A stretch of 64,000 nucleotides of DNA from CAZAYY01 sp964489525 (GCA_964489525.1 CAZAYY010000015.1:38554-102553), one strand, 5' to 3'; counted from the first letter of the stretch, positions 25,586 to 33,808 are shown. Made by a program: numbers and translations. The notes: generated by a model not told the origin, from the letters alone.

Positions 25586-25614
25586 ATTGTATCGTATCTA
25601 AACCGTCATGTCAC
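25586..25614 (-). promoter_or_regulatory. Promoter for the LLM / molybdenum hydroxylase operon
   Basis: GTGACA (25609-25614), an exact 17-base spacer and TACAAT (25586-25591). It implies a leader of about 130 bases before the ATG at 25450. Confidence 0.6.
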
Positions 25615-25656
25615 CCTGGATGCTCCACAGGCACATGCCTTGGTTAAAGTTGGGGC

Positions 25657-25700
25657 TTGGGGCTGGCTCAGGCTGGCTTCGCGGCCTGCGTCAGCCCCAA
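25657..25700. repeat. Long imperfect hairpin between cofC and LLM operon
   Basis: TTGGGGCTG (25657-25665) pairs with CAGCCCCAA (25692-25700). An inner CAGGC/GCCTG pair (25669-25673, 25684-25688) extends the stem. It lies upstream of the promoter and downstream of cofC. Confidence 0.6.
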
Positions 25701-25713
25701 AATCGTTTTAAAG

Positions 25714-25741
25714 TCCCCTGCCCCAGGCCTGGGGCGGGGGA
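25714..25741. repeat. GC-rich dispersed hairpin, copy 3
   Basis: TCCCCTGCCCCAGG/CCTGGGGCGGGGGA: a 14-base stem with one wobble pair. It matches the CCCCAGG...TGGGGCGGGG core of the copies at 10141 and 33712. Confidence 0.75.
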
Positions 25742-25768
25742 TTTAGGGAATGGGGCCCTGGATTTTCA

Positions 25769-25798
25769 CAGGAGTTTCGGACTTTAAGAAACTCCTGT
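25769..25798. repeat. Perfect 10-bp hairpin downstream of cofC
   Basis: ACAGGAGTTT (25769-25778) and AAACTCCTGT (25789-25798) flank a 10-base loop. It lies 20 bases past the cofC stop and lacks a clear U-tract. It may stabilise or end the F420 transcript. Confidence 0.6.
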
Positions 25799-25818
25799 CC
25801 ACAGGAACACGATAAATT

Positions 25819-26478
25819 TCAAAGGATCAATTCATCATAATCATGGTCATCGCTTTGCGAGACGGGCAGTTCAAAATCCATACGCAGCTGCCCGGCAACC
25901 ATAGCCAGGTCTTCCGGGTAATCGACATCCAGCGCCAGGGAGGGCAGATCACAAATCACGAGGTTAGCATTGGCAGCCCGGGCACGTTCGCAGTGCCGGA
26001 AAAAAGAGTGGGAGCCATAATCAAACTCAATCACATCCGGCGGGTTGAGATAGAGCACATTCGTGCCTTCGTGATGCCGGTCGGGTGCAATCACCACCGA
26101 TCTGGGCTTGCTGCCTGCCTGGATGATGCTGACAACATCAGCAGGGTCGAGAAAGGGCAGGTCTGCGGGAACCACCAATATTCGAGAGACCTGGTAAGCC
26201 TTGGCAATCAATGCCGCACGGGCCAAAGCCACATTCAATTCGGGGGTACCATCTTCCAAAAGGGTTTTTGCTTTGGCAGAACGGGCAATGGCCAGGGCCT
26301 CCGGGTCGCGGCTGACAACCAAAACATGCTCAATTTGCTTCACCTTTTGGAGGGCAATGATGGTGTGCAGAAGCAGATTTTTGTTTAACTCGGTTCTTTC
26401 ATCTTCACTCAACACCCCTGCCAGCCGGGATTTACCCCTGCGCAGTGGTTTTACAGGAATGATCGCCCACAGGCTCAT
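25819..26478 (-). CDS. cofC: CofC/FbiD guanylyltransferase of F420 biosynthesis
   Basis: 219 residues. The N-terminal nucleotidyltransferase motif IIPVKPLRRGKSRLAGVL binds GTP. LVVPADLPFLDPADV carries the metal Asp pair, and DRHHEGTNVLYL completes the CofC signature. It activates a three-carbon acid (2-phospholactate in archaea, phosphoenolpyruvate in many bacteria) to the GDP-activated donor for CofD. Which acid is used cannot be read from sequence, but the nitroreductase gene in the operon favours phosphoenolpyruvate. Its ATG overlaps the cofD stop (ATGA), implying translational coupling. Last gene of the operon. Confidence 0.93.
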   Translation of the reverse strand: MSLWAIIPVKPLRRGKSRLAGVLSEDERTELNKNLLLHTIIALQKVKQIEHVLVVSRDPEALAIARSAKAKTLLEDGTPELNVALARAALIAKAYQVSRILVVPADLPFLDPADVVSIIQAGSKPRSVVIAPDRHHEGTNVLYLNPPDVIEFDYGSHSFFRHCERARAANANLVICDLPSLALDVDYPEDLAMVAGQLRMDFELPVSQSDDHDYDELIL

Positions 26479-27428
26479 TGAGTTTTCTCCGGGTTGGGTT
26501 GAAAGTGGGCCAACACCTTGCCCGCCAGGGAAACGCGATCGTCGGGGGTTTGCATTAAGGTATTGGTAACCAGAACGGGAAGGTTCATTGCTAAAAATTC
26601 AGGGAGCAGGTCAACATCCTGCGAATCCATTACATACCCGCTTAACAAACTGCCGTAGTGGCGGGCGACTGCGAATGCTGAGGGTGTATAGCCAAGCTCG
26701 GCATACATTTTTGCCGCCGGGCCTTTGACCGTTTTTCCACCAATAATCGGGCTGATGGCCACCACAGGCTTTTGCTGGAGCATTTCGCGGATGCCAGGAA
26801 TTGCCAGGATTGGATCAATACTCACCCAGGGATTCGAAGGACAGATTACAACCAGGTCGCTGGCTGCCAATGCATCCAAAACACCAGGTGCCGGCCTGGC
26901 AGAAGCGGCATTTTGAAATTCAAAAGCGGTGACCACGGGTTTGCACTGGCGCTGGACAAAATATTCTTGAAAACCCAAAACACCATCCTGAGTGTGAACC
27001 AGGGTGGGAACCGGTTGATCGGTAGCCGGCAGCACCTTATGCTCGATTCCCCAGGCCTGGCAAAAGCGGCGGGTAATTGAGGAAAGCGGCTCTCCTATGG
27101 AAAGGCAGCGAGTGCGCTCCAAATGGGTGGCCAGGTCACGATCGCCCAGGCGAAACCAGGATGGCCCGCCCAGGTTGGCAATCGAATCAAAGGCTGCCCA
27201 GGTTTCACCCGCCCGACCCCAGCCCGTTTCGGGGTTCGCCAGCCCGGCCAGGGTGTAGCAAACCGTGTCCAGATCCGGGCATATATTCAGGCCAAAATGG
27301 GTGAAATCGTCCCCGGTGTTGACCAGGATGGTTAAAGAATCCGGGGCCAGGTGAGCAGCCAGCCCATCGGCGAATTTTGCGCCTCCCACCCCTCCTGCCA
27401 AAGCAACAACTTTGGAATGATGGATCAT
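26475..27428 (-). CDS. cofD: CofD/FbiA transferase of F420 biosynthesis
   Basis: 317 residues, with the CofD family start VVALAGGVGGAKFADGL, the flavin/GDP region NTGDDFTHFGLNICPDLDTVCYTLAG and the later CPSNPWVSIDPILAIPG and ISPIIGGKTVKGPAAKM. It transfers the GDP-activated three-carbon unit to FO, giving F420-0 or dehydro-F420-0. AAGGGA precedes the ATG. A 109-base gap separates it from the nitroreductase gene; it overlaps cofC by 4 bases. FO synthase (CofG/CofH) is not in this window. Confidence 0.95.
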   Translation of the reverse strand: MIHHSKVVALAGGVGGAKFADGLAAHLAPDSLTILVNTGDDFTHFGLNICPDLDTVCYTLAGLANPETGWGRAGETWAAFDSIANLGGPSWFRLGDRDLATHLERTRCLSIGEPLSSITRRFCQAWGIEHKVLPATDQPVPTLVHTQDGVLGFQEYFVQRQCKPVVTAFEFQNAASARPAPGVLDALAASDLVVICPSNPWVSIDPILAIPGIREMLQQKPVVAISPIIGGKTVKGPAAKMYAELGYTPSAFAVARHYGSLLSGYVMDSQDVDLLPEFLAMNLPVLVTNTLMQTPDDRVSLAGKVLAHFQPNPEKTQ

Positions 27429-27537
27429 TTGAATTTTCCCTTCATCGGGAATTCCTTTCTGCGAGGTAATTTTCTGGGCGGCAGGGAAGCACCCCAGCCG
27501 GAAATGTCAACCGGGAAACAACCCGGAAATTGTTGTT

Positions 27538-28179
27538 TCATATTAATCTTACTACTTCTTGGACGGGTTGGCGCTCCCTGGGCGGGGGAATCTTTGCGGG
27601 ATAGCCTAAGAACAGCATCCCTTGGGGCTCCCAATCTGGCGACAGGCCAAAACACTGCCGGACTGCCTCTGGTGCAAACAGCGGAGCACACACCCAAACC
27701 CCGCCTAGGCCCTCGGCATGCGCAGCCAGCAGGATGGAACCTGCAGCCAGCGCCACACTTTGAACAGCCATGGTATGCTCGCAAGCCTGGCGGATGGGAT
27801 CGGGATAAACATCCATGACCGACATCACCAGGCAAAACAAAACAATCACCGGGGCTTCTGTAATTCGCTGGTGAGAACGGTTAATTTGGGCTTGGATCTG
27901 GTCGGCAGGGAAACCACTCGCTGCAAGGTCTGCCGCGAACGGCACCGCCATTGCTGCAGCAAGGGCTTCTTTTTGGGCGGGTGTGGTGATAATCGCAAAC
28001 CGCCAGGGTTGGCGGTTGTGGGCAGAAGGTGCGAAAGTTCCCATTTCGACCAGGCGATAAACCAGGTCCAACGGCACTGGCTGCGGCAAAAACCGGCGCA
28101 CAGAGCGTCTGCTGCGTAAAAAATCGTGGAAAAAATTTTCGGGTTGGGCCAAGTTATCCGATTGCGGTGATGTGGTCAA
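27538..28179 (-). CDS. Nitroreductase-family FMN protein, FbiB C-terminal-domain type
   Basis: 213 residues: RSRRSVRRFLPQPVP, FAPSAHNRQPWRFAII and LGGVWVCAP...FLGYP are those of the nitroreductase fold (FMN binding at RSRRS and at SAHNRQPW). In actinobacterial FbiB such a domain is fused to CofE and reduces dehydro-F420-0. Here it is a separate gene in the same operon as cofE, so the same role is a reasonable inference. The start is unsure: TTG at 28179 overlaps the PPOX stop by 26 bases with no clear ribosome site, and a TTG ten codons in is an alternative. Confidence 0.85.
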   Translation of the reverse strand: MTTSPQSDNLAQPENFFHDFLRSRRSVRRFLPQPVPLDLVYRLVEMGTFAPSAHNRQPWRFAIITTPAQKEALAAAMAVPFAADLAASGFPADQIQAQINRSHQRITEAPVIVLFCLVMSVMDVYPDPIRQACEHTMAVQSVALAAGSILLAAHAEGLGGVWVCAPLFAPEAVRQCFGLSPDWEPQGMLFLGYPAKIPPPRERQPVQEVVRLI

Positions 28180-28573
28180 GCGAGATTTTGAAAATTACCC
28201 GAACTTCACCAGGACGCATACTGTTATACCGCTCCCTGCCGGTATATTTTTTAGACAGGGCGTCAATATGCTCGCGGCCCCCTTCTTCGGTCCGTTCAAC
28301 CACTTTGCCGCGAATTTGAATATAGCGGTAAGGGTTGGCCGGGTCAAATATGGCAATGGCTACCACCGGACGGGCCTGCATATTGCGGTCTTTTGTCCGG
28401 CCGACAGCAGTGTTTACCAGGATATACTGGTCATCGGTGTTGAACCAGACGGGTGTCACCTGGGGCGAGCCATCTTTCATCAACGTTCCAAGAAAAGCAA
28501 AAGCCCGGCAGGTGGGTTCGAACAGGTCAAGGTGAGATTTGGGAATAAGATCGTGGATTTTTTTCTCTGGCAT
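28154..28573 (-). CDS. PPOX-class F420-dependent flavin/deazaflavin oxidoreductase
   Basis: 139 residues from the ATG at 28573 (MPEKKIHDLIPKSHL); an ATG at 28648 would add 25 residues that do not resemble the family. The split beta-barrel is visible: FAFLGTLMKDGSPQVTPVWFN, YILVNTAVGRTKDRNM and PYRYIQIRGKVVERTEEGG. This pattern is that of F420-binding PPOX proteins, not FMN pyridoxamine-phosphate oxidase. Substrate is unknown; relatives reduce biliverdin or act as F420 carriers. It lies between cofE and the nitroreductase gene, and its 3' end overlaps the latter. Confidence 0.83.
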   Translation of the reverse strand: MPEKKIHDLIPKSHLDLFEPTCRAFAFLGTLMKDGSPQVTPVWFNTDDQYILVNTAVGRTKDRNMQARPVVAIAIFDPANPYRYIQIRGKVVERTEEGGREHIDALSKKYTGRERYNSMRPGEVRVIFKISLDHITAIG

Positions 28574-28656
28574 AGGATAGGTCAATGTTGTTTTTATCAA
28601 TCTATTTGCCTGCAATCCGCAGGACACCTGAAAGAGATTGTACCCCATCCCAACGC

Positions 28657-29409
28657 TTAGCGGAAAAGATCGCTTTCATGAGGGCGAATGAGCTCTTGCA
28701 AACTGCCTTCGCTCAACCGGTAAGGGAAACCTCTGGCGTGAATGACCGGCGTGCCTTCGGCGGCCTGCCCCATCACCAGCGAGGCAGCTGCGGCCAATTC
28801 ATCGGCGGCACCCACCAGGGTGGCCTGCAAGGTATATCCAAATAAATCAGGTTCACCCCGCAAATCCACCAGTCCGGGAATCCCTGAAAAACCAATCGAG
28901 ATGCCCACAGTGCCCATCCGCCAGGCGCGCCCGTGGGAATCAATAATCATAACCCCCAGGCGAACCCCGAAGTGCGCCTCCAACTGGGAGCGTAAACAGG
29001 CTGCGCTGGCATCGGGGTTTTCCGGCAGCAGCAAAACTGTCTCTTCCTGGCCCGTTACGTTTGAATGATCAATTCCAGCATTGGCACAAACAAATCCCAG
29101 GCGGTGTTCAACAATAATCAACCCGGGGCGAGTGCGCAGAACAGAATGGCTCTCGCTCAAAATCAGCTCCAGCAAACGCGGGTCTTTGCCCGTTTCTGCA
29201 GCCAGTTGGAAAGCACGTTCGGAAGGGGAAACCTCCCTTAAAGAAACCTGCCGGCCCTCGGTTTTGGAGACAATTTTTTGGGCCAGGATGAAAATATCGC
29301 CATCCAGCGGCTGGATCTTAGTCTGTTCAACTGCCTGGATGATGATTTCAGCAAGGTTGCTGCTTTGGCCGATGATAGGAATTCCGAGCAGCGCAGTAAG
29401 TTGGAGCAT
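28657..29409 (-). CDS. cofE: Coenzyme F420-0:L-glutamate ligase
   Basis: 250 residues, stand-alone CofE length. Motifs: DIFILAQKIVSKTEGRQV near residue 40, the Asn-rich GIDHSNVTG with metal-binding residues, and MIIDSHGRAWRMGTVGISIGFSG. It adds one or more gamma-linked glutamates to F420-0 using GTP, the last step of F420 assembly. ATG at 29409 lies two bases after the npdG stop. Unlike actinobacterial FbiB, no nitroreductase domain is fused; one is encoded two genes downstream. Confidence 0.95.
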   Translation of the reverse strand: MLQLTALLGIPIIGQSSNLAEIIIQAVEQTKIQPLDGDIFILAQKIVSKTEGRQVSLREVSPSERAFQLAAETGKDPRLLELILSESHSVLRTRPGLIIVEHRLGFVCANAGIDHSNVTGQEETVLLLPENPDASAACLRSQLEAHFGVRLGVMIIDSHGRAWRMGTVGISIGFSGIPGLVDLRGEPDLFGYTLQATLVGAADELAAAASLVMGQAAEGTPVIHARGFPYRLSEGSLQELIRPHESDLFR

Positions 29410-29411
29410 TC

Positions 29412-30086
29412 TCAGGCCTCTTCACCGGGCAGCCCGGTCAGCCGGACGCTGGCATGTTTGATTTTATAATACTTATTCAAACTGATTAGAATCGAAGTCA
29501 GGCCTTCAACCACCACCGCGTTTTCCAGGCCGCCTGCATAAAAAGCGCGCATATCTGCGCCCCGGATCAATTGAATCACTTCTTCGGCAGCAGGCAGGTC
29601 GTCAGCGCAAACCAGTACATCAAAATCCAACGGTTGGTCGAGGTTGTTCTTAAGCGCATTGGCAGGGACGTTTTGCAGAGCCGCAACCACCCGAACACCG
29701 GGACCCAGGATATCCTGAGCAATTCTGCCAGCCGAAGGAGGGGCAGGCGGCAGCGGGTTTTTGTATTCCACCCGGGCGGTGGCATCCACCAAAACTTTTT
29801 CTTGCAAGGCGTCTTTCAGCCCCATCAGGGCTTCCTGGTGGGCTGCCTGAACAACCGTCAACACACAGATATCGGCGGCCCGGGCAGCAGATTCGTTTTC
29901 CATACCCACCACCGTATCCAGGCCAAGCGCCTGGTTCACCTGTTCGGCTGCTGCCTGGGCTTTTTCAAGGCTGCGTGAGCCAATTATCACCTGATAGCCA
30001 TTTTTCGCCCAGCGCAGCGCCAGGCCTGTGCCCTCTTTTCCGGTTCCCCCTAAAATTGCAATTTTCAGTAAGATATGTTCTCTCAT
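29412..30086 (-). CDS. npdG: NADPH-dependent F420 reductase
   Basis: 224 residues. N-terminal Rossmann fold KIAILGGTGKEGTGLALRWAKNG with GSRSLEKAQAAAEQ (the Arg/Ser pattern for the NADP phosphate) and DICVLTVVQAAHQEAL. The family transfers hydride between NADP(H) and F420, so it couples the F420 pool to NADPH. It lies 21 bases after the SsnA gene and 2 bases before cofE, suggesting tight co-expression. Confidence 0.92.
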   Translation of the reverse strand: MREHILLKIAILGGTGKEGTGLALRWAKNGYQVIIGSRSLEKAQAAAEQVNQALGLDTVVGMENESAARAADICVLTVVQAAHQEALMGLKDALQEKVLVDATARVEYKNPLPPAPPSAGRIAQDILGPGVRVVAALQNVPANALKNNLDQPLDFDVLVCADDLPAAEEVIQLIRGADMRAFYAGGLENAVVVEGLTSILISLNKYYKIKHASVRLTGLPGEEA

Positions 30087-30107
30087 AAAAAGGACTCCTG
30101 ATTGGGT

Positions 30108-31454
30108 TTATTGACGTACAAAATGCCGATACCGCTCCCAAACGTGGGGAGCCAGGGCACGGGCTTCGCTGGCAATGGCTTCTTCGTCCATGGTGAGCAG
30201 CTGCCGGTTGTGCATCAACAACTGGCCAGCGACCATGGTTGTGGTCACCATGCGTTCGTGAAAACCAAACACAACGTGCCAGGGCAGATTATCGGGTGAA
30301 AAGGGGGTGTGCGGATGATAGTCCACAAAAACCAGGTCGGCCACAGCCCCTTCGGTCAATTCACCAATGTGCTGGCCTGGGAAACAGCTGTCCGCAAGAG
30401 CAGTGTTGTTGCGCACCAGAAACCGGTAGAGTAAATCACCTGGCATTCGCCGGGGGTCGCGAGAAGCAACCTTGGGAAGCATGTAGGCAAACCGGGCTTC
30501 TTCCCACATGCTGTGCGGGAACCCGTCCGTTCCAAGACAAACTTTCACACCCAACCTGGCCAGGCCTTCGATTTGGGCAACCCCCACACCATTGTTCATG
30601 TTCGATCGGGGCTGGTGGCTGACCCAGGCTCCTGTTTCCGCCAGGATGGCAGCCTCGCGCAGATCAATATGGACAGCGTGAGCAACAATCGTTTTCGGGT
30701 TAAGAATCCCCAGGCGATGCAGCCGGTCTATCACCCGGGTCCCCGACCGGGCAAGGCTGTCATACTCGTCGGCTTCATGCTCGGCAACATGGATGTGAAA
30801 ACCAGCACCATAGGGAACCGCATCAACACAGCGGAAAAGGGTTTCGTCGGAAAGGGTCAGGCTGGCATGCAGGCCGAAAATGGCTCCCAATCTACCGGTG
30901 GAATTTTGGGCAGCCGCCTGAATAAACCGGATGTTTTCATCAATGCCAGCCTGGGCCTTGGCCTGTCCGTCGCGGTCGGTCACCTCGTAGCACAAAACTG
31001 CCCTTACCCCAGCACTTTCAACAGCCTGGGCAATCGCATCCAGCGAGCCAGAAATCGCATTCGGGGAGGCGTGGTGGTCAAACAATGTGGTTGTACCATT
31101 GCGAATGGCATCCACCAACATCACCTGGGCAGACAGGCGCACGGCCGGTTCATCCAGGGCTTTGTCGAGCGGCCACCATAATTTCTCCAAAATCTCTGGA
31201 AAATCCTTTGGGGCAGGCCCTGGAATGGCCATCCCCCTGGCAAAAGCACCGTAAAAATGGGTGTGGGCGCAAACTGCCCCCGGCATGACATACTGCCCCA
31301 AGGCATCCAGCACCAGCTCGTCCGGGTGCTCAGCCAGGAGTTCGGCCTGGGGCAAAATTTTCTGAATAATGTTCCCCTCAATCAGCATGGCGTGGTTTTC
31401 CAAAATGCGGCAGTTTTCGCCCTGGGTGACAATTTTTCCATTGGTGATTAACAT
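30108..31454 (-). CDS. ssnA: Amidohydrolase-family aminohydrolase, SsnA-like
   Basis: 448 residues from the ATG at 31454 (AAAGGAG five bases upstream). The zinc site is intact: VCAHTHFYGAF (HxH), HIHVAEHEADE, VAHAVHID and LGTDGF with the catalytic Asp. LWWPLDKALDEPAVR and FDHHASPNAISGSLD match SsnA, the putative aminohydrolase of purine/xanthine-degrading gene clusters, more closely than TrzN/AtzB. It probably deaminates or opens an N-heterocycle. It heads the F420 genes after a Nudix gene, and the next operon encodes a xanthine-dehydrogenase-type enzyme, so a common pathway is plausible. The substrate is an inference. Confidence 0.85.
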   Translation of the reverse strand: MLITNGKIVTQGENCRILENHAMLIEGNIIQKILPQAELLAEHPDELVLDALGQYVMPGAVCAHTHFYGAFARGMAIPGPAPKDFPEILEKLWWPLDKALDEPAVRLSAQVMLVDAIRNGTTTLFDHHASPNAISGSLDAIAQAVESAGVRAVLCYEVTDRDGQAKAQAGIDENIRFIQAAAQNSTGRLGAIFGLHASLTLSDETLFRCVDAVPYGAGFHIHVAEHEADEYDSLARSGTRVIDRLHRLGILNPKTIVAHAVHIDLREAAILAETGAWVSHQPRSNMNNGVGVAQIEGLARLGVKVCLGTDGFPHSMWEEARFAYMLPKVASRDPRRMPGDLLYRFLVRNNTALADSCFPGQHIGELTEGAVADLVFVDYHPHTPFSPDNLPWHVVFGFHERMVTTTMVAGQLLMHNRQLLTMDEEAIASEARALAPHVWERYRHFVRQ

Positions 31455-31481
31455 AGGCACTCCTTTTACGAGTCAGGAACC

Positions 31482-32114
31482 TCAATCAAAAGCTGGGGGC
31501 AGGGTGGGGTCAACCAGCCGGGCGAACAAATCTCGCAAATGCCGGGGGTGCGTTCGCGCCACAGACAAGGCAGGGATTTGATCGGGCTCAAAATAACGGG
31601 CATCACTGGTTTCGCTGCTGGGAGCAAGGCTGCCCCCCAGGGCCTCACACAGAAAAACAACTTTATATGCATGGTAAAACGCCAGGGGGGTTCCACCCCG
31701 ATTGGCATCATAAACCCCAATCACCCTGATAGGGGTCACAATCAAACCTGCCTCTTCGCGCACTTCACGAGTGACCATTTGCGAGGGAGTTTCCCCCACA
31801 TCCGCCCATCCTCCCGGCAAACACCATTTCCCATCAGAACGTTCTTGTACCAACAGAACATTTCCACCCTGCATAACCGCGCCCCGTACGTCCACCTTGG
31901 GGGTGGCGTAGCCGGGCTGATCAAAAAACGACCGGGCGAAGGTTTCTTCGTCCAGGTTTGAATGGGCTGCAGATATTTCAGCGGCAATCTGCATCAAGCG
32001 TTGGTAGCGCTCCTGCTGGTAGGGGTTTTCGGCGTAATGCAGGCCAGTTTGGGATAGCGCCTGGATTTCTTGAGCCCATAACAACCAGCGGGAGGGGGAA
32101 GATTGACCCGACAT
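31482..32114 (-). CDS. Nudix hydrolase with N-terminal hydrolase-associated domain
   Basis: 210 residues from the ATG at 32114 (GAGG five bases upstream); the longer frame to 32159 is less likely. N-terminal helical part (about 1-60: LLWAQEIQALSQTGLHYAEN, YQRLMQIAAEI) is the usual companion domain, followed by the Nudix box GGWADVGE...REVREEAGL (GX5EX7REUXEEXGU intact). It hydrolyses a nucleoside-diphosphate-linked compound, possibly ADP-ribose or a sugar nucleotide. First gene of the F420 operon, with a TATAAT 90 bases upstream. Confidence 0.88.
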   Translation of the reverse strand: MSGQSSPSRWLLWAQEIQALSQTGLHYAENPYQQERYQRLMQIAAEISAAHSNLDEETFARSFFDQPGYATPKVDVRGAVMQGGNVLLVQERSDGKWCLPGGWADVGETPSQMVTREVREEAGLIVTPIRVIGVYDANRGGTPLAFYHAYKVVFLCEALGGSLAPSSETSDARYFEPDQIPALSVARTHPRHLRDLFARLVDPTLPPAFD

Positions 32115-32456
32115 GAAAACCTCATTGGTTAGGGAATCAGGGTCCATTTGAACCCACACAGAACCAATTGCGATTAAAAGATTGCTCCGATTCTGTATGA
32201 TTCATTATACAATCAATGCCCCAGTCGGGACACCTGTTTTTTTACCCAGGCTTAAGTATATTCTCAGCGATTTATCAATTTTTCAAAATACAATGATCTT
32301 TGAGACAAGGCATTGTATCCTCGTAAAAATATCACACCAACATCCTTTTGCGGCCTGTCCATAAGAAACAACCGAAAACACAGAATCAGGGTAGCAGCTC
32401 ACCCACACCTTTGGGACTGAGTTGTTCCCATTCAGGTTCAAATCAAGGAGTCCATC
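32115..32456. other. Divergent intergenic region between Nudix and HtrA genes
   Basis: A perfect TATAAT (32204-32209, minus strand) probably starts the F420 operon, but no good -35 was found. For the plus strand I see no clear promoter; an AAGGAG ribosome site lies just before the HtrA ATG. Confidence 0.5.
32204..32209 (-). promoter_or_regulatory. -10 box of probable Nudix-F420 operon promoter
   Basis: TATAAT on the minus strand, giving a leader of about 85 bases before the Nudix ATG at 32114. The -35 is not recognisable. Confidence 0.4.
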
Positions 32457-33617
32457 ATGGAAAACACAAGCATCATCTTTTGGAAAAAAATCTTTTATGC
32501 GGTTTTTGTCGTGTTCATTGCCGGGGTGAGTGCTTCGGTGGGTGCAGTAGCCGGGGGTGTTGCGGTTTTCTCGGCAACCCAACGCGTCCAGGAAAACGCC
32601 ATCCCGGCATCCGCGCCCCAGGTTACAGTCCAACCCGCAGCAACCACCACCAACCAGGTGCTTGTGAACGACATTCAAACGGCAGTTACCCAAGCAGTCG
32701 AAACCGTTGGCCCTGCGGTTGTGACTGTGGTGGGCACCATCCCAGGTGTAAACACTTTCTTCGGGCGCACCTCCGACTCGGAATCCAGCGGCAGTGGGGT
32801 GATCATTTCCGAAAACGGGTATATCATCACCAACAATCATGTCATTGAAGGAACCACCAACGTCAGGGTCATCCTGGCGGATGGCGAAGAACGAGCGGTT
32901 GAGGTGATTAACACCGACAAGTATGCCGACCTCGCTGTGTTAAAAGCAGAAGGCCCCATGCCTGCTGTGGCAGCCCTGGGGAATTCTGACCAGCTTCGCG
33001 CCGGGGAAACCGTGATTGCAATTGGCTCTCCCCTGGGAGAATTTAAAAACACAGTTACCGTTGGGGTGGTCAGCGCAACCGGGCGCTCTCTCGAAACCAA
33101 TGATGGGTTTATTATGGAAGACTTGGTTCAAACGGATGCCGCCATTAACCAGGGCAATTCCGGCGGACCCTTGGTGAACCTGGCCGGACAGGTAATTGGA
33201 ATCAACACCCTGATAGTGCGCAATGGGGGCTCCACAGTTGCTGAAGGGCTTGGCTTCGCCATTCCCGCCAACACAGTGAGCATCATCAGCGAACAAATCA
33301 TCCAACAAGGGTATTTTGCACGGCCTTACCTCGGGGTGAACTGGCAATCCATTTCACCCTATATCGCCCGGCGCTATAACCTGCCAGTGGAATACGGTGC
33401 ATATGTCACCCGAGTAGATCCCAATGGACCGGCAGGCAAAGCAGGCATTGAGACCGGTGATATTATCATCCAAATTGGCGATAAACCCATCACAGCGAAT
33501 TATGCGTATATCAATGCCCTCTATGCCTTCCAACCCGGTGAGGAAATCATCATCAGGCTGTACCGAGAAAACCAGGAATTAGCGTTCACGATTGTCCTTG
33601 GGGAGGCAAATCAATAA
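32457..33617 (+). CDS. Membrane-anchored HtrA/DegP-like serine protease
   Basis: 386 residues. Transmembrane anchor at about 10-40 (IFYAVFVVFIAGVSASVGAVAGG), then a Ser/Thr-rich linker. The S1C protease domain has His in NNHVIEG, Asp in YADLAVLKAEG and Ser in NQGNSGGPLVNL, so the triad is complete. A PDZ domain follows at about 290-386 (YGAYVTRVDPNGPAGKAGIETGDIIIQIGD). It degrades or folds misfolded proteins outside the membrane. AAGGAG precedes the ATG. A 270-base gap separates it from the M20 gene. Confidence 0.95.
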   Translation: MENTSIIFWKKIFYAVFVVFIAGVSASVGAVAGGVAVFSATQRVQENAIPASAPQVTVQPAATTTNQVLVNDIQTAVTQAVETVGPAVVTVVGTIPGVNTFFGRTSDSESSGSGVIISENGYIITNNHVIEGTTNVRVILADGEERAVEVINTDKYADLAVLKAEGPMPAVAALGNSDQLRAGETVIAIGSPLGEFKNTVTVGVVSATGRSLETNDGFIMEDLVQTDAAINQGNSGGPLVNLAGQVIGINTLIVRNGGSTVAEGLGFAIPANTVSIISEQIIQQGYFARPYLGVNWQSISPYIARRYNLPVEYGAYVTRVDPNGPAGKAGIETGDIIIQIGDKPITANYAYINALYAFQPGEEIIIRLYRENQELAFTIVLGEANQ

Positions 33618-33711
33618 ATGCGAAAAGGCGCTAAGAACCTTCACATTCACGCCTGACAAAAGTGCGCGGGTATTGGTTATCCAGATTTTTCACCCGCCCG
33701 CCCGTTCTCTG

Positions 33712-33736
33712 CCCCGCCCCAGGCTTTGGGTCGGGG
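33712..33736. repeat. GC-rich dispersed hairpin, copy 4
   Basis: CCCCGCCCCA (33712-33721), loop GGCTT, TGGGTCGGGG (33727-33736), with one mismatch in the 10-bp stem. The GGCTT loop is identical to that of the copy at 10141. Confidence 0.75.
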
Positions 33737-33808
33737 ATTGGGGTTTCGCAATACCAAAGATCTTCCCCATCCCCGCAGAAAAACACGCCAGGTACAACCC
33801 CAGGCGGG

